Part shown: positions 14,822-22,709 of the stretch, piece by piece
Numbering within the stretch: position 1 is the stretch's first letter
Layout: every line of letters begins with the position of its first letter
Source: CAZCFB01 sp964511535
GTDB lineage: Bacteria > Myxococcota_A > Polyangia > GCA-2747355 > CAZCFB01
Assembly: GCA_964511535.1 (NCBI GenBank)
Contig: CAZEFW010000103.1
Span: forward strand, 1-32,410
Length of the DNA: 32,410 nt
Direction of reading: 5' to 3'
Notes under the pieces: generated by a model
Database searches by the model: none
Seen by the model: the letters and a program-made list of their open reading frames with translations, nothing else
Told to the model about the DNA's origin: nothing
Made by a program: the position numbers and the translations under genes

Positions 14822-17056
14822 GTGATCAGGATATCGCTCCTCGCTGCTCTCATCACATTGCTCGCTGGCGGGTGCTACGACGTGACCTACCCGGGGGCCC
14901 ACAGCTGCCGGCACCCGGACAAGGTGCTCTGCCCGGACAACCTCTGGTGCGACCCGGCAGACAACAAGTGCAAGCAGCGCCCGCCCGACGGCCAAATCCC
15001 GGACAGCCGCCCGTGGGAGGCTGGCGTCCAGCCTCCCGACGGTTCGCCGGCGGACGGCGCCCCCGGTGACAGCAAGGGACCGGCGGTGGATTACATCTCC
15101 AAGAAGAAGGGCAAGGTCGCCCACTGGAAGCTGGACGAGAACGGCTCGGGCGAGGCCAAGGACAGCTCGGGCAACGAGCACACCGCCCAGCTGAAGAACG
15201 GCGTCGGATGGCAAACCGGGTGCATCATGCGCACCTGCCTCAGCTTCGACGGCAAGGACGATTACCTGGCCACCAAGCTCAAGTTCGTGGCGTCCAAGGG
15301 CGGGTCCTTCACCTGGTCCGCATGGATCAAAACCTCTGCCCAGGTCCCCATGGGCGTCATGGGGGTCAGGGGCACCAAGGTGTCCGGCGAGATCCTGGAG
15401 CTGATGCTGGACGCCAAGGCCGGGTCACATTTCTGGTTGCGAGATACCGGCCTGACGGGCGCCAAGGTCCAGTTCAAGACCAACGTCTTCGACGGCTTCT
15501 GGCATCACATCGCGGTGATCCGCAACCCCGCCCGGGATGTGCGGGTCTACGTGGATGGCAAGCAGGCGGGCGCGGCAAACGACCAGTCCACGGCCAAGGC
15601 CGTCCCGCAAAAGGCCCTCGCGCTCATGGTGGGGGCCGTCAACGATCAGGACAACGCGACCGCTCCTTTCAGCGGCGCCATCGACGACGTACAGGTCCAC
15701 ACCGAGGCCCTGCCAAAGTCCGAGATCGAGCAGATGTACAGCGACGGCTACTGGGCGTTTTCGGGCGGCGGATCGGACCAGGACATCGTCGAGGATGTCT
15801 TCGTGCACGGCGAGGGCGACACCTTCATCACCGGCAGCGTCAAGGGCCAGGTCAAGGTGGGGACGAAGAGCATCTCCCCGGTGGGGTTCACCGACCTGCT
15901 GGTGGCCCGGCTCAACACCGACAGCACCGCGGTCTGGTTCCATACCCTGGGCGGCAAGAACGCCCATGTCAGGGGGAAGACCGTCACCGCCGACACCGCC
16001 GGCAACTGCTACGTCGCAGGGGAGATGAGGGGGACGGCCAAGCTCGACGGAAAGGTCGAGCTCAGCTCGGATCCCCTGACCGAGTACGACCCCTTCGTGA
16101 TGAAGATCGATCCCAAGGGCAAGCCCGTGTGGTCTCATATCTTCAAGGACGGCAAGAGCGCCGACATCGCGGCCATCGCATCGGCGGGTCTGGGTGAGAC
16201 CGTGGTGGCCGGCGCGTACACCGGCAGCGTCAAGAGCCTCAAGCTGCCCACCACCAGCGCCACCGACGCCTTCGTGGCCCGCCTCGACGCCAGCGGAAAG
16301 CCGACCTGGGGCGTGAGGTTCGCAGGGGCCGGGAGCGACCGCCTCAACGCCGTGGTGGTGGACGCCGCGGGCGATATCTACGCGGCCGGCCCCTTCAGCG
16401 ACAGCTTCATCGTCAAGTCCACGACCCTGTTTAGCAATGGGAAGACCGACATCGCGCTGGTGAAGCTGGACAAGCAGGGCAACGCCAAGTGGGCCATGAG
16501 TGCGGGTGGCGTCAAGGCTGATCAGCTCAGGGACATGGTGGAGGCGGGCGGTGAGGTCGTGCTGGTCGGTACGTTCAACGACGAGGCCAAGTTCGGCTCC
16601 CACAACCTGAAGGCGGGCATGGGTGGCCAGCAGAGCGCGTTCCTGGCGTGGGCCGCGCCGTCGGATACAAAGGACATCGCCGGGTCCTGGATCAAGGCCA
16701 GGGCGCCCACGGGCAAGGGCGCCTCTCTCGGATACGGTGTCGGCGTTGACTACGCCGGCAACGTCTACCTGGCCGGCAACTTCTCGTTGACCGTCAACTT
16801 CGACGGACATTCGCTCACCTCCACCGGCGACAATGACCTGTTCGTGGTGCGCTACAACACCCAGGGCAAGGCGGCCTGGGCCAGGAAAGCGGGCGGCCTG
16901 AAGAACGACTTCGCCCAGGCCATGTCCACCAACCAGGCAGGGTACCCGCTGGTGGTGGGCGGCAACTTCTACTCCAAGCCCGGGACCTTCGGCGGCCACC
17001 CGTTCAGCTCCAACGGCAACGGCGATCTGTTCGTCTGGAATGTGGCCGCGCCCTGA
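14822..17056 (+). CDS. Lipoprotein with LamG-like domain and SBBP-type propeller repeats
   Basis: This 744-residue protein starts at GTG 14822, 12 nt after the TPR gene and preceded by AGAGG. The signal MIRISLLAALITLLAGGC ends in a lipobox, so it is probably an outer-membrane or periplasmic lipoprotein. A Cys-rich segment (CRHPDKVLCPDNLWCDPAD) and a Pro/Asp linker come next. The LamG/concanavalin-like jellyroll (about residues 95-300) has VAHWKLDENGSG, LSFDGKDDYL, WSAWIKT and WHHIAVIRN. The rest is a series of propeller-like repeats with motifs such as GNVYLAGNFSLTVNFDG, DLFVVRYNTQGKAAWARKAG and GDIYAAGPF. These domains usually bind carbohydrate or form surface scaffolds; no catalytic site is visible. 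Starts further upstream translate the TPR gene out of frame and are rejected. Confidence 0.87.
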   Translation: MIRISLLAALITLLAGGCYDVTYPGAHSCRHPDKVLCPDNLWCDPADNKCKQRPPDGQIPDSRPWEAGVQPPDGSPADGAPGDSKGPAVDYISKKKGKVAHWKLDENGSGEAKDSSGNEHTAQLKNGVGWQTGCIMRTCLSFDGKDDYLATKLKFVASKGGSFTWSAWIKTSAQVPMGVMGVRGTKVSGEILELMLDAKAGSHFWLRDTGLTGAKVQFKTNVFDGFWHHIAVIRNPARDVRVYVDGKQAGAANDQSTAKAVPQKALALMVGAVNDQDNATAPFSGAIDDVQVHTEALPKSEIEQMYSDGYWAFSGGGSDQDIVEDVFVHGEGDTFITGSVKGQVKVGTKSISPVGFTDLLVARLNTDSTAVWFHTLGGKNAHVRGKTVTADTAGNCYVAGEMRGTAKLDGKVELSSDPLTEYDPFVMKIDPKGKPVWSHIFKDGKSADIAAIASAGLGETVVAGAYTGSVKSLKLPTTSATDAFVARLDASGKPTWGVRFAGAGSDRLNAVVVDAAGDIYAAGPFSDSFIVKSTTLFSNGKTDIALVKLDKQGNAKWAMSAGGVKADQLRDMVEAGGEVVLVGTFNDEAKFGSHNLKAGMGGQQSAFLAWAAPSDTKDIAGSWIKARAPTGKGASLGYGVGVDYAGNVYLAGNFSLTVNFDGHSLTSTGDNDLFVVRYNTQGKAAWARKAGGLKNDFAQAMSTNQAGYPLVVGGNFYSKPGTFGGHPFSSNGNGDLFVWNVAAP

Positions 17057-17068
17057 GGGCGGTGGCGG

Positions 17069-17929
17069 TCAGGCGTTGGGGCCGAAGCTCGTGATCAGGT
17101 AGCCCCCGGACTTGTCGTCCTTCTGCAGCTCCAGCAGGCCGCGCGACTTGGCGTCCTCCAGCAGCTGATTGAACGAGCGGTAGCCGTGGTAGCTCTCGGA
17201 GAAGTTGGGGCGCTTGCGCTTGATGGTCTGCTTGACCATGGAGCCCCACAGGTTGTCGTCCCGGTCGCGGAACAGGCGCTCCACCGTGTCGAGCACCAAC
17301 TCCATGGCCTCGTCGCGCAGGTCCTGCTTCTCCTCGGTGATCTCCTCCGGCTCGCCGGCGGCGGGCTTCTTGCCGTTGGCCGCCTTCTTGGCCGGGGCCT
17401 TGGATTTGCCCTTGGGCTTCGGCTTGGCCCGGGCGGCGGCCTTCTTCTTGCGGCCGCCCTTCTCCCGCACGAGGTCGTCGTAGTAGATGAACTCGTCGCA
17501 GTTGTCCACCAGCAGGTCGCTGGTTGAGTTCTTGACCCCGATGCCGATGACCAGCTTGTTGTTCTCGCGCAGCTTGCTCACCAGGGGGGAGAAGTCGCTG
17601 TCGCCGCTGACGATGACGAAGATGTCGAGGTGGGCCTTGGTGTAACAGATGTCCAGCGCGTCCACCACCAGGCGGATGTCGGCCGAGTTCTTGCCCGACT
17701 GCTTGACATGAGGGATCTCGATCAGCTCGAACGCGGCCTCGTGCATGGGGCGCTTGGCCGAGCGGTAACGGTCCCAGTCGGAGTAGGCCTTCTTGACCAC
17801 AACGGTGCCCTTCTCCAGCAGGCGCTCGAGCACCAGGTTGATGTCGAACTTGTCGTACTTGGCGTCGCGCACGCCGAGGGCCACGTTCTCGAAGTCGGCG
17901 AAGATGGCGATATTGGGGATCTTGTCCAT
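17069..17929 (-). CDS. NYN-domain (PIN-like) RNase with C-terminal LOTUS/OST-HTH domain
   Basis: This 286-residue protein has a LabA/DUF88-like NYN domain at about residues 5-150. The acidic metal-binding residues are in IAIFADFEN (Asp12), SADIRLVVDAL (Asp84, Asp90) and SGDSDF (Asp110, Asp112), so nuclease activity is plausible. A Lys/Ala-rich linker (about 158-200, KPKPKGKSKAPAKKAANGK) could bind nucleic acid. The C-terminal domain (about 210-283) resembles OST-HTH/LOTUS: WGSMVKQTIKRKRPNFSES then GYRSFNQLLEDAKSRGLLEL. In known families this domain binds RNA. The gene converges with the LamG lipoprotein (12 nt between stops) and diverges from the esterase-like gene across 46 nt. The target RNA is unknown. 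Confidence 0.9.
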   Translation of the reverse strand: MDKIPNIAIFADFENVALGVRDAKYDKFDINLVLERLLEKGTVVVKKAYSDWDRYRSAKRPMHEAAFELIEIPHVKQSGKNSADIRLVVDALDICYTKAHLDIFVIVSGDSDFSPLVSKLRENNKLVIGIGVKNSTSDLLVDNCDEFIYYDDLVREKGGRKKKAAARAKPKPKGKSKAPAKKAANGKKPAAGEPEEITEEKQDLRDEAMELVLDTVERLFRDRDDNLWGSMVKQTIKRKRPNFSESYHGYRSFNQLLEDAKSRGLLELQKDDKSGGYLITSFGPNA

Positions 17930-17940
17930 GGGCAGTGTAT

Positions 17941-17971
17941 TCTCGTCTCAGTTGTTACTTCCGGGACGAGA
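17941..17971. promoter_or_regulatory. Inverted repeat in the NYN/esterase divergent promoter
   Basis: TCTCGTC and GACGAGA form a perfect 7-bp inverted repeat separated by 17 nt, filling most of the 46-nt space between two divergent start codons. An operator controlling both genes is a reasonable inference; no regulator is known. Confidence 0.4.
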
Positions 17972-17975
17972 TAAT

Positions 17976-20423
17976 ATGTCAAATAACCGAAACACACCAA
18001 AAACCCTTCAAGCCGTGGCCGTTACCGTGGCGCTGGCCGTGGCCGTGGCCGTGGTGGCGTGCAGCGACGACGACGTCACGTCGCCCGACGCCGGCGCCGC
18101 CGACGCCGCCACCCCCGACGCAGCGCAGAACACCACCATCACCTGCGGCACCGGCACCACCGCCGAGCTGAAGGCTGGCGGGGCGGTCACGGTGAGCGGC
18201 GCCGCGGCCAGGGGCCTGGCCGGCGCGTCAGTGGCAGCGCCCACAGGGGCCAACACCGCCAAGGTGACCATCGGCTGCGCCAAGGCCGATCTGGTGCCCG
18301 CGAGCTTCACCCCTCTTGGCCCGGCGGTGTCCTTCACACCGACCAGCGGCCCTCAGCCCGTGGACCTGCGCTTCACCCTGCCGTTTTTGCCTGGACGTAT
18401 TCCCGCGGGAGCGGGCGCCGGAGCGGTGATGGTGTTCTGGAAGCGGGCCATCGGAGACGGCACGCCTCGCGGGCTGATGCTGGTGGACCCGAAGATCGAT
18501 CTGTCCGCAGGGACGATCTCCTTCGCCCTGGACGAGCTGGCCAGCTTCCAGGTCGCGGTGAGCAAGAAGGCAGGCACCAAGGTGAAGCGGAAGTTCGCGT
18601 ACAAGGCCATCGTCGGCTTCTCCATGGGCGGCGGCGCCGCCGGGGTGGTGGGCCTGCGCAACCCGGACCGGTTCGACTTCATCGGCCCCCTGGGCGGCGA
18701 GCCCGGGGTGAACCTGATCTATTTCCTCGCCATGCTGGAGGAGACCTTCATGGCCGGCTTCTGCACCGCCGAGGACGAGAAGGCGGGCACGGGCAAGATC
18801 GGCCAGCTCTGCCCCATGAAGCGCAAGCCGCTGGCCCGGCAGCACGAGCTGACCATGACCTTCGAGAAGATGCTGTACCAGAAGGGGCAGGGGGTGGGCC
18901 TGACCCTGAGCCGGCACCTGTACATGAAGGGCACCCGGGACATCATGCGGGCCTACGGCAACCCGGCGTACTACAACCCCTCCGATCCGTACCTGCCGCC
19001 CGGGGTCCCGGCCACGGTGCTGGAGGCGGGCAGCGCCCTGTGCGGCAACCCGGTCAAGCTGGAGAAGCTCTACGACCGCGAGTTCAACCCCGACGGGACC
19101 CGGTCAGTGATCACCTTCTGCGACGGCAGCGACTCCAGCTCGGGCCTCGGGCTCGGCATGTTCGACCCGAAGATCAAGCAGACCCGGCCGACCCAGCTGC
19201 TGCTGGCGGTTGATGTCAACGGCAACGGCAAGCGGGACAGCGGCGAGCCCATCGTGGTGCACTCCAGGGAGCCTTACAGCGACGTGGGCGCAGACGGCAA
19301 GGCCGACGCGGCCGAGGCGGGATACGACGCCACCACCAACCCGGATCCCGCGGGGGACAACTACCACTACCTGAAGAACCCGGCCGGCACCGAGGGGAAC
19401 TGGCGCTGGGACACGGGCGAGCCGTACGAGGACGTGGGCATCGACGGGATCAAGGGCACCTGCCAGGCCAAGGCAGGGGTCGCCAAGTGCTATGACCACG
19501 GCGAGGGTAACGGCAAGTTCGACTGGTCACCCATGGTGCAGCGCTGGCTCAAGCATGATCCGTACACCCTCTACGCCGGGCTGAGCGTGGCCCAGCGGGA
19601 GCGCCTGGACATCTGGGCCGACGCCGGTATCCGCGATTTCCTCAACGCCCATGTTGCCACCAACGGCATGATGGGGCAGGTGGCTGGCCAGGGGCAGCCG
19701 GTGCGGCTGTACCAGAGCTTCAAGGCCATGGAGACCCTCGGCAAGGGGACTCACTTCGACTTCGCCAACGTGGACTTCACCAACGTGGGCAAGAACGTCT
19801 ACGTGCGCTACGGCGATCCCACCATGGACCCGAAGATCGTGGAGAGTACGGGCGATGGCCGGCATGTGGGCACCGCCACCCAGGTGATCAACCGCACGCT
19901 CACCTTCTTCGCCATGGTGCAGAAGCGCTGGCCCGGCGGCGACCGGGAGACCAAGAACATCAAGCTCGGGAGCGACAACTTCAAGAAGAACATTACCTTC
20001 AAGAGCCCCTCCACGGGCCAGGACCGGCCCTTCTCGCTGTTCCTCCCGCCCGGCTACTTCATGCCGGAGAACAAGACCCGCACCTACCCGGTGATCTTCT
20101 TCTTGCACGGCTACGGCCAGGACCCGGAGGACATGATCGCCCTGTCCAACCTGTTCGCGAACTACATGGTGGGGCCCAAGATCCAGGACGAGGATCGGTT
20201 CGCCAAGTTCATCATCGTGTACGTGGACGGCCGCTGCCGGCCCGGCGGCAAGGTGCCGCTCAAGAAGACCGGAGACCGCTGCGAGCAAGGGACCTTCTAC
20301 CTGGATACGCCGCGCAACGGCTCCACCGCCAAGATGGAGACCCTGCTGCTGGAGCTGTCAGATCACCTGGACAAGACCTACCGCACGAAGAAGCCGGCGG
20401 AGGTGGAGATCACGCGCTACTGA
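17976..20423 (+). CDS. Lipoprotein with an apparently circularly permuted esterase fold
   Basis: The 815-residue product starts at ATG 17976 with a signal ending VVACSDDD (lipobox Cys). An Ala/Asp linker and a beta-rich region (about 50-205) follow. At 205-240 lies an alpha/beta-hydrolase nucleophile elbow, KAIVGFSMGGGAAG with Ser216, then RNPDRFDFIGPLGG, as in esterase D/feruloyl esterase-like enzymes. A long middle region has Ca-binding-like loops (DVNGNGKRDSGE at 413). The C-terminus (about 668-815) looks like the first half of the same fold: RPFSLFLPPGYF, PVIFFLHGYG (His711-Gly712, oxyanion strand) and LSDHLDKTYRTKKPA, and it stops just where the nucleophile elbow normally follows. The order of halves is thus reversed. 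His593 in GKGTHFDF is a possible catalytic His, but I am unsure. Substrate unknown. Confidence 0.82.
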   Translation: MSNNRNTPKTLQAVAVTVALAVAVAVVACSDDDVTSPDAGAADAATPDAAQNTTITCGTGTTAELKAGGAVTVSGAAARGLAGASVAAPTGANTAKVTIGCAKADLVPASFTPLGPAVSFTPTSGPQPVDLRFTLPFLPGRIPAGAGAGAVMVFWKRAIGDGTPRGLMLVDPKIDLSAGTISFALDELASFQVAVSKKAGTKVKRKFAYKAIVGFSMGGGAAGVVGLRNPDRFDFIGPLGGEPGVNLIYFLAMLEETFMAGFCTAEDEKAGTGKIGQLCPMKRKPLARQHELTMTFEKMLYQKGQGVGLTLSRHLYMKGTRDIMRAYGNPAYYNPSDPYLPPGVPATVLEAGSALCGNPVKLEKLYDREFNPDGTRSVITFCDGSDSSSGLGLGMFDPKIKQTRPTQLLLAVDVNGNGKRDSGEPIVVHSREPYSDVGADGKADAAEAGYDATTNPDPAGDNYHYLKNPAGTEGNWRWDTGEPYEDVGIDGIKGTCQAKAGVAKCYDHGEGNGKFDWSPMVQRWLKHDPYTLYAGLSVAQRERLDIWADAGIRDFLNAHVATNGMMGQVAGQGQPVRLYQSFKAMETLGKGTHFDFANVDFTNVGKNVYVRYGDPTMDPKIVESTGDGRHVGTATQVINRTLTFFAMVQKRWPGGDRETKNIKLGSDNFKKNITFKSPSTGQDRPFSLFLPPGYFMPENKTRTYPVIFFLHGYGQDPEDMIALSNLFANYMVGPKIQDEDRFAKFIIVYVDGRCRPGGKVPLKKTGDRCEQGTFYLDTPRNGSTAKMETLLLELSDHLDKTYRTKKPAEVEITRY

Positions 20424-20424
20424 G

Positions 20425-20443
20425 CGCGGACCTCCGGTCCGCG
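20425..20443 (+). terminator. Stem-loop after the esterase-like gene
   Basis: CGCGGACC-TCC-GGTCCGCG is a perfect 8-bp hairpin beginning 2 nt after the stop codon. No T-run follows, so it may be a 3' stabilising or Rho-associated structure rather than a classic terminator. Confidence 0.45.
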
Positions 20444-20447
20444 ATTG

Positions 20448-20487
20448 CCAGGATGCCAGAATGCCAGGACGCCGGAATGCCAGAATG
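20448..20487. repeat. Octamer tandem repeat, inverted copy 3 (CCAGAATG)
   Basis: Units CCAGGATG, CCAGAATG, CCAGGACG, CCGGAATG, CCAGAATG. This is the reverse complement of the CATTCTGG repeat that flanks the MaoC gene about 15 kb away. Confidence 0.85.
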
Positions 20488-20517
20488 AGGTGGCCTTCGG
20501 GAGGTCACTCGGGGTTG

Positions 20518-20545
20518 GTCAACCGCTGACTGTCTACTGTCAGTC
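20518..20545. repeat. Degenerate heptamer repeat related to AGTCGAC, inverted
   Basis: Plus-strand units GTCAACC, GCTGACT, GTCTACT, GTCAGTC. The minus-strand form (AGTAGAC, AGTCAGC and so on) resembles the AGTCGAC tract at 4286-4320. It overlaps the last codon and stop of the response-regulator gene. Confidence 0.5.
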
Positions 20546-21034
20546 TCCCTGCTCGTACTTGGCGCGCAGGCGCTCGGTCTCGTTCATCAGCTCGTGGGGG
20601 GCGGCGGTGTGGGCGATGAGCTCCTTGAGCTCCACCTGAAACCCCTCGAGCTGCTCCTTGCGCTTCTGCTCTGCCGCCTCCTCGATGGTCTCGAGCATGC
20701 CCTCGAACTCGTAAGGCTTGACCAGAAACCTGAAGGCGTCGTGGCGGCCGCTCTCCAGCGCCGAGTCCATGGACCCATGCCCCGTGAGCATGATGGCCTG
20801 CAGGTACGGCTGGATCTCCTTGAGGTTCTTGAGCAGCTCGATGCCGTCCATCTCGGGCATCTTGAGGTCCAGGACGGCGACGTCGTAGATGCGCCGCTCA
20901 ACCCTCTTGAGCGCCTCCTGACCGGAGGTGACGCCAACCACGTCGTGTCCCTTCTTCTTCAGCCGCTTGGCCAGGTAGTCGACGAGCTCTTGTTCGTCGT
21001 CCACGAGAAGGATACGGATGACGGGGTCGCTCAT
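20540..21034 (-). CDS. Single-domain response regulator with helical C-terminal tail
   Basis: This 164-residue protein is a CheY-like receiver domain (about residues 5-120). It has the acidic pair Asp12-Asp13, the phosphoacceptor Asp56 in VLDLKMPEMDG, Thr84 in IMLTGHG and Lys106 in FLVKPYEF. The roughly 45-residue tail (AAEQKRKEQLEGFQVELKEL and onward) looks like an amphipathic helix or coiled coil and is not a DNA-binding domain. No histidine kinase is adjacent, so the cognate partner is unknown. A strong AAGGAGGG precedes ATG 21034. It is divergent from the thioesterase gene across 133 nt. Confidence 0.93.
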   Translation of the reverse strand: MSDPVIRILLVDDEQELVDYLAKRLKKKGHDVVGVTSGQEALKRVERRIYDVAVLDLKMPEMDGIELLKNLKEIQPYLQAIMLTGHGSMDSALESGRHDAFRFLVKPYEFEGMLETIEEAAEQKRKEQLEGFQVELKELIAHTAAPHELMNETERLRAKYEQGD

Positions 21035-21167
21035 GCTCTTCCCTCCTTGCTAAGTTAAGTGCAGTGGACCACCAGGTCCCAAATTCGCAGTTGATATACC
21101 ATAGATTCCTTGCCTCATCCTCCCTGATTCGTTTTCCGGGCCAGGCATTCTGCTAAGGTCCCTCGCC

Positions 21168-21890
21168 ATGAGCGCCGAGATCAAACATGCCCTGCGAACG
21201 CGCGGCTACGAGCTTGACCGCCAGTCGCTGATACCGCCCCCTGCCTATTTTCGCTACATGGAGCACCTGCGGTGGGAGTCGGCCAGCGAGGGCTCGTTCG
21301 ACCTGGCGGCCCTGCTCGCCCGGGGCTACCTGCTGGTGGTGGTGGGGCAGAAACTCCGGCTGCACACCGATCTCGGCATGGGGGTCGAGCTGACCGGCAC
21401 CCTGAGCATCGGCGAGGCCGGGCGGACGAGCCTCACCATGCACAACGCGTTCTACCGCGGTGAAGAGCTGGTGGCCCGGGGCCAGGTCACGGCCGTCTTC
21501 ATCGACCCCTCCGGCGCCCCCGCGGCGTTGACCGATGACCTGCGCGCCCTGGCCGGAGCGCCCGCGACGGTCGACCTGGCCCCGCGGCTGACCGCCCCGC
21601 GCCCGGACGAAGCGCACCGCTGGACCGTCACCGTGCGCCCCTCGGACTGCGACCTGTACCGCCACGCCAACCAGGCGATCTACCTGGCCTGGATCGAGGA
21701 CGCACGCGCCACGATCGCTCCGGAGAGTGGGCGGCTGAAGGCGGTGTCCGTGGATTACGTGAAGCAGTGCTTCCCGGGGGACGAGCTGGCGGTGTGGATG
21801 TGGGAGCTGGGGGAAGGAGCGTGGGGGGCGGAGATGGTGCGAGGGGATGAAGGAGAGGTGGTGTGTAGGGGGCGGGTGGAGACTGGTTGA
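21168..21890 (+). CDS. Double-hotdog acyl-CoA/acyl-ACP thioesterase-like protein
   Basis: A 240-residue protein with two hotdog halves. The first (about 10-110) has the long-helix pattern PPPAYFRYMEHLRWES; the second (about 148-238) has VRPSDCDLYRHANQAIYLAW, which matches the 4HBT/acyl-ACP thioesterase motif in which an Asp and His-Ala-Asn segment lies at the active site. It probably cleaves acyl-CoA or acyl-ACP thioesters, substrate unknown. The start ATG 21168 has no good Shine-Dalgarno. The stop touches an A-rich tract that pairs with the T-rich tract at the end of the convergent pqqD-like gene. Confidence 0.8.
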   Translation: MSAEIKHALRTRGYELDRQSLIPPPAYFRYMEHLRWESASEGSFDLAALLARGYLLVVVGQKLRLHTDLGMGVELTGTLSIGEAGRTSLTMHNAFYRGEELVARGQVTAVFIDPSGAPAALTDDLRALAGAPATVDLAPRLTAPRPDEAHRWTVTVRPSDCDLYRHANQAIYLAWIEDARATIAPESGRLKAVSVDYVKQCFPGDELAVWMWELGEGAWGAEMVRGDEGEVVCRGRVETG

Positions 21891-22004
21891 ACAAAAAACA
21901 AGGAACAAAAAATGCTGAACAAAAAACGAATGGGCGGGCTACGCCTACCCCGGCCGAGGCACTCTCGTTTTTAGTTTCTTGTTTCCAGTTCCTTATTTTT
22001 TGTT
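21890..22004. repeat. Imperfect inverted repeat of A/T-rich heptamer tracts between convergent genes
   Basis: The left arm 21890-21929 is A-rich (AACAAAAAACAAGGAAC at its start) and the right arm 21965-22004 is its approximate reverse complement; by hand about 30 of 40 positions match. Both arms have roughly 7-bp periodicity. The GC-rich loop is 35 nt. The structure spans the space between two convergent stop codons and could act as a bidirectional terminator. The right arm encodes the last residues of the PqqD-like protein. Confidence 0.55.
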
Positions 22005-22346
22005 TGGCCTGTCCATCTCGATCATCCCTCCCCGACACAGCTCCCCCAGGAACATGTTCAGCCGCTCCGCGGCCTTCTCGGCGCTTTCGCCGAACTGGCG
22101 CTCCATGGCGGCGGCGATGTCTCCGACGGTGCGGTGTCCGTCGCACCGGCTCCAAACGAACGAGCCGATCTCGTCCAGCTTGACGCGGAAGTGGGGGCGC
22201 GTGAGGCGGGGCTGGAGCCACCAGGCCAGGGGCCCGCGCATGAAGCGTGGACGCAGCACCACCACCCGGCCGTCCTCGGTGTCCTCGTGGCCCACCAGCC
22301 GCCGGGGCCGCATGAGCAGCAGATCGGAGATTTCCCCCCCGGGCAT
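21993..22346 (-). CDS. PqqD-family small protein
   Basis: This 117-residue protein has the PqqD/winged-helix peptide-binding pattern in its C-terminal 75 residues: VKLDEIGSFVWSRCDGHRTV then GDIAAAMERQFGESAEKAAE and MFLGELCRGGMIEM. PqqD-like domains normally hand peptide precursors to radical SAM enzymes, but no radical SAM or precursor gene is visible, so the partner must be elsewhere or the role differs. The ATG at 22346 overlaps the queF stop (TGATG), giving strong coupling. Extended upstream starts only read queF in another frame. Confidence 0.8.
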   Translation of the reverse strand: MPGGEISDLLLMRPRRLVGHEDTEDGRVVVLRPRFMRGPLAWWLQPRLTRPHFRVKLDEIGSFVWSRCDGHRTVGDIAAAMERQFGESAEKAAERLNMFLGELCRGGMIEMDRPNKK

Positions 22347-22699
22347 CAGGCGGGGTGGCGCGCCACGACCACGGTGTGGATGCCGCCCCGCACCATGAAG
22401 TCCCCCTCCACGGTCAGCTCCTTCGGCGCGAGCGCGGCCACCAGGTCGTCCAGGATCTGGTTGGTCACCGCCTCGTGGAAGGCGCCCTCGTCCCGGTAGG
22501 ACCAGAGGTAGAGCTTGAGCGATTTGAGCTCCACGCACAGCCGGTCCGGCACATAGCGGATCCGGATGGTGGCGAAGTCCGGCTGCCCGGTCATGGGGCA
22601 GACGCAGGTGAACTCCGGGCACTCGAACCGGATCTCGTAGGAGCGCTCCGGCCGAGGGTTGTCGAAGGTGTCCAGCTTCTTGGAAGGCGATGAGGACAT
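22346..22699 (-). CDS. queF: NADPH-dependent 7-cyano-7-deazaguanine (preQ0) reductase
   Basis: This 117-residue protein is a unimodular QueF, a T-fold enzyme that reduces the nitrile of preQ0 to preQ1 on the route to queuosine-modified tRNA. The active-site segment is CPMTGQPDF, with Cys34 forming the thioimide and Asp41 as proton donor. The family signature ELKSLKLYLWSYRDEGAFHE is intact. It starts 10 nt after the OPT gene on the same strand and overlaps the PqqD-like gene. No other queuosine genes (queC, queD, queE, tgt) are present, so it is separated from its pathway here. Confidence 0.95.
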   Translation of the reverse strand: MSSSPSKKLDTFDNPRPERSYEIRFECPEFTCVCPMTGQPDFATIRIRYVPDRLCVELKSLKLYLWSYRDEGAFHEAVTNQILDDLVAALAPKELTVEGDFMVRGGIHTVVVARHPA

Positions 22700-22709
22700 C
22701 TCGGGCTGC

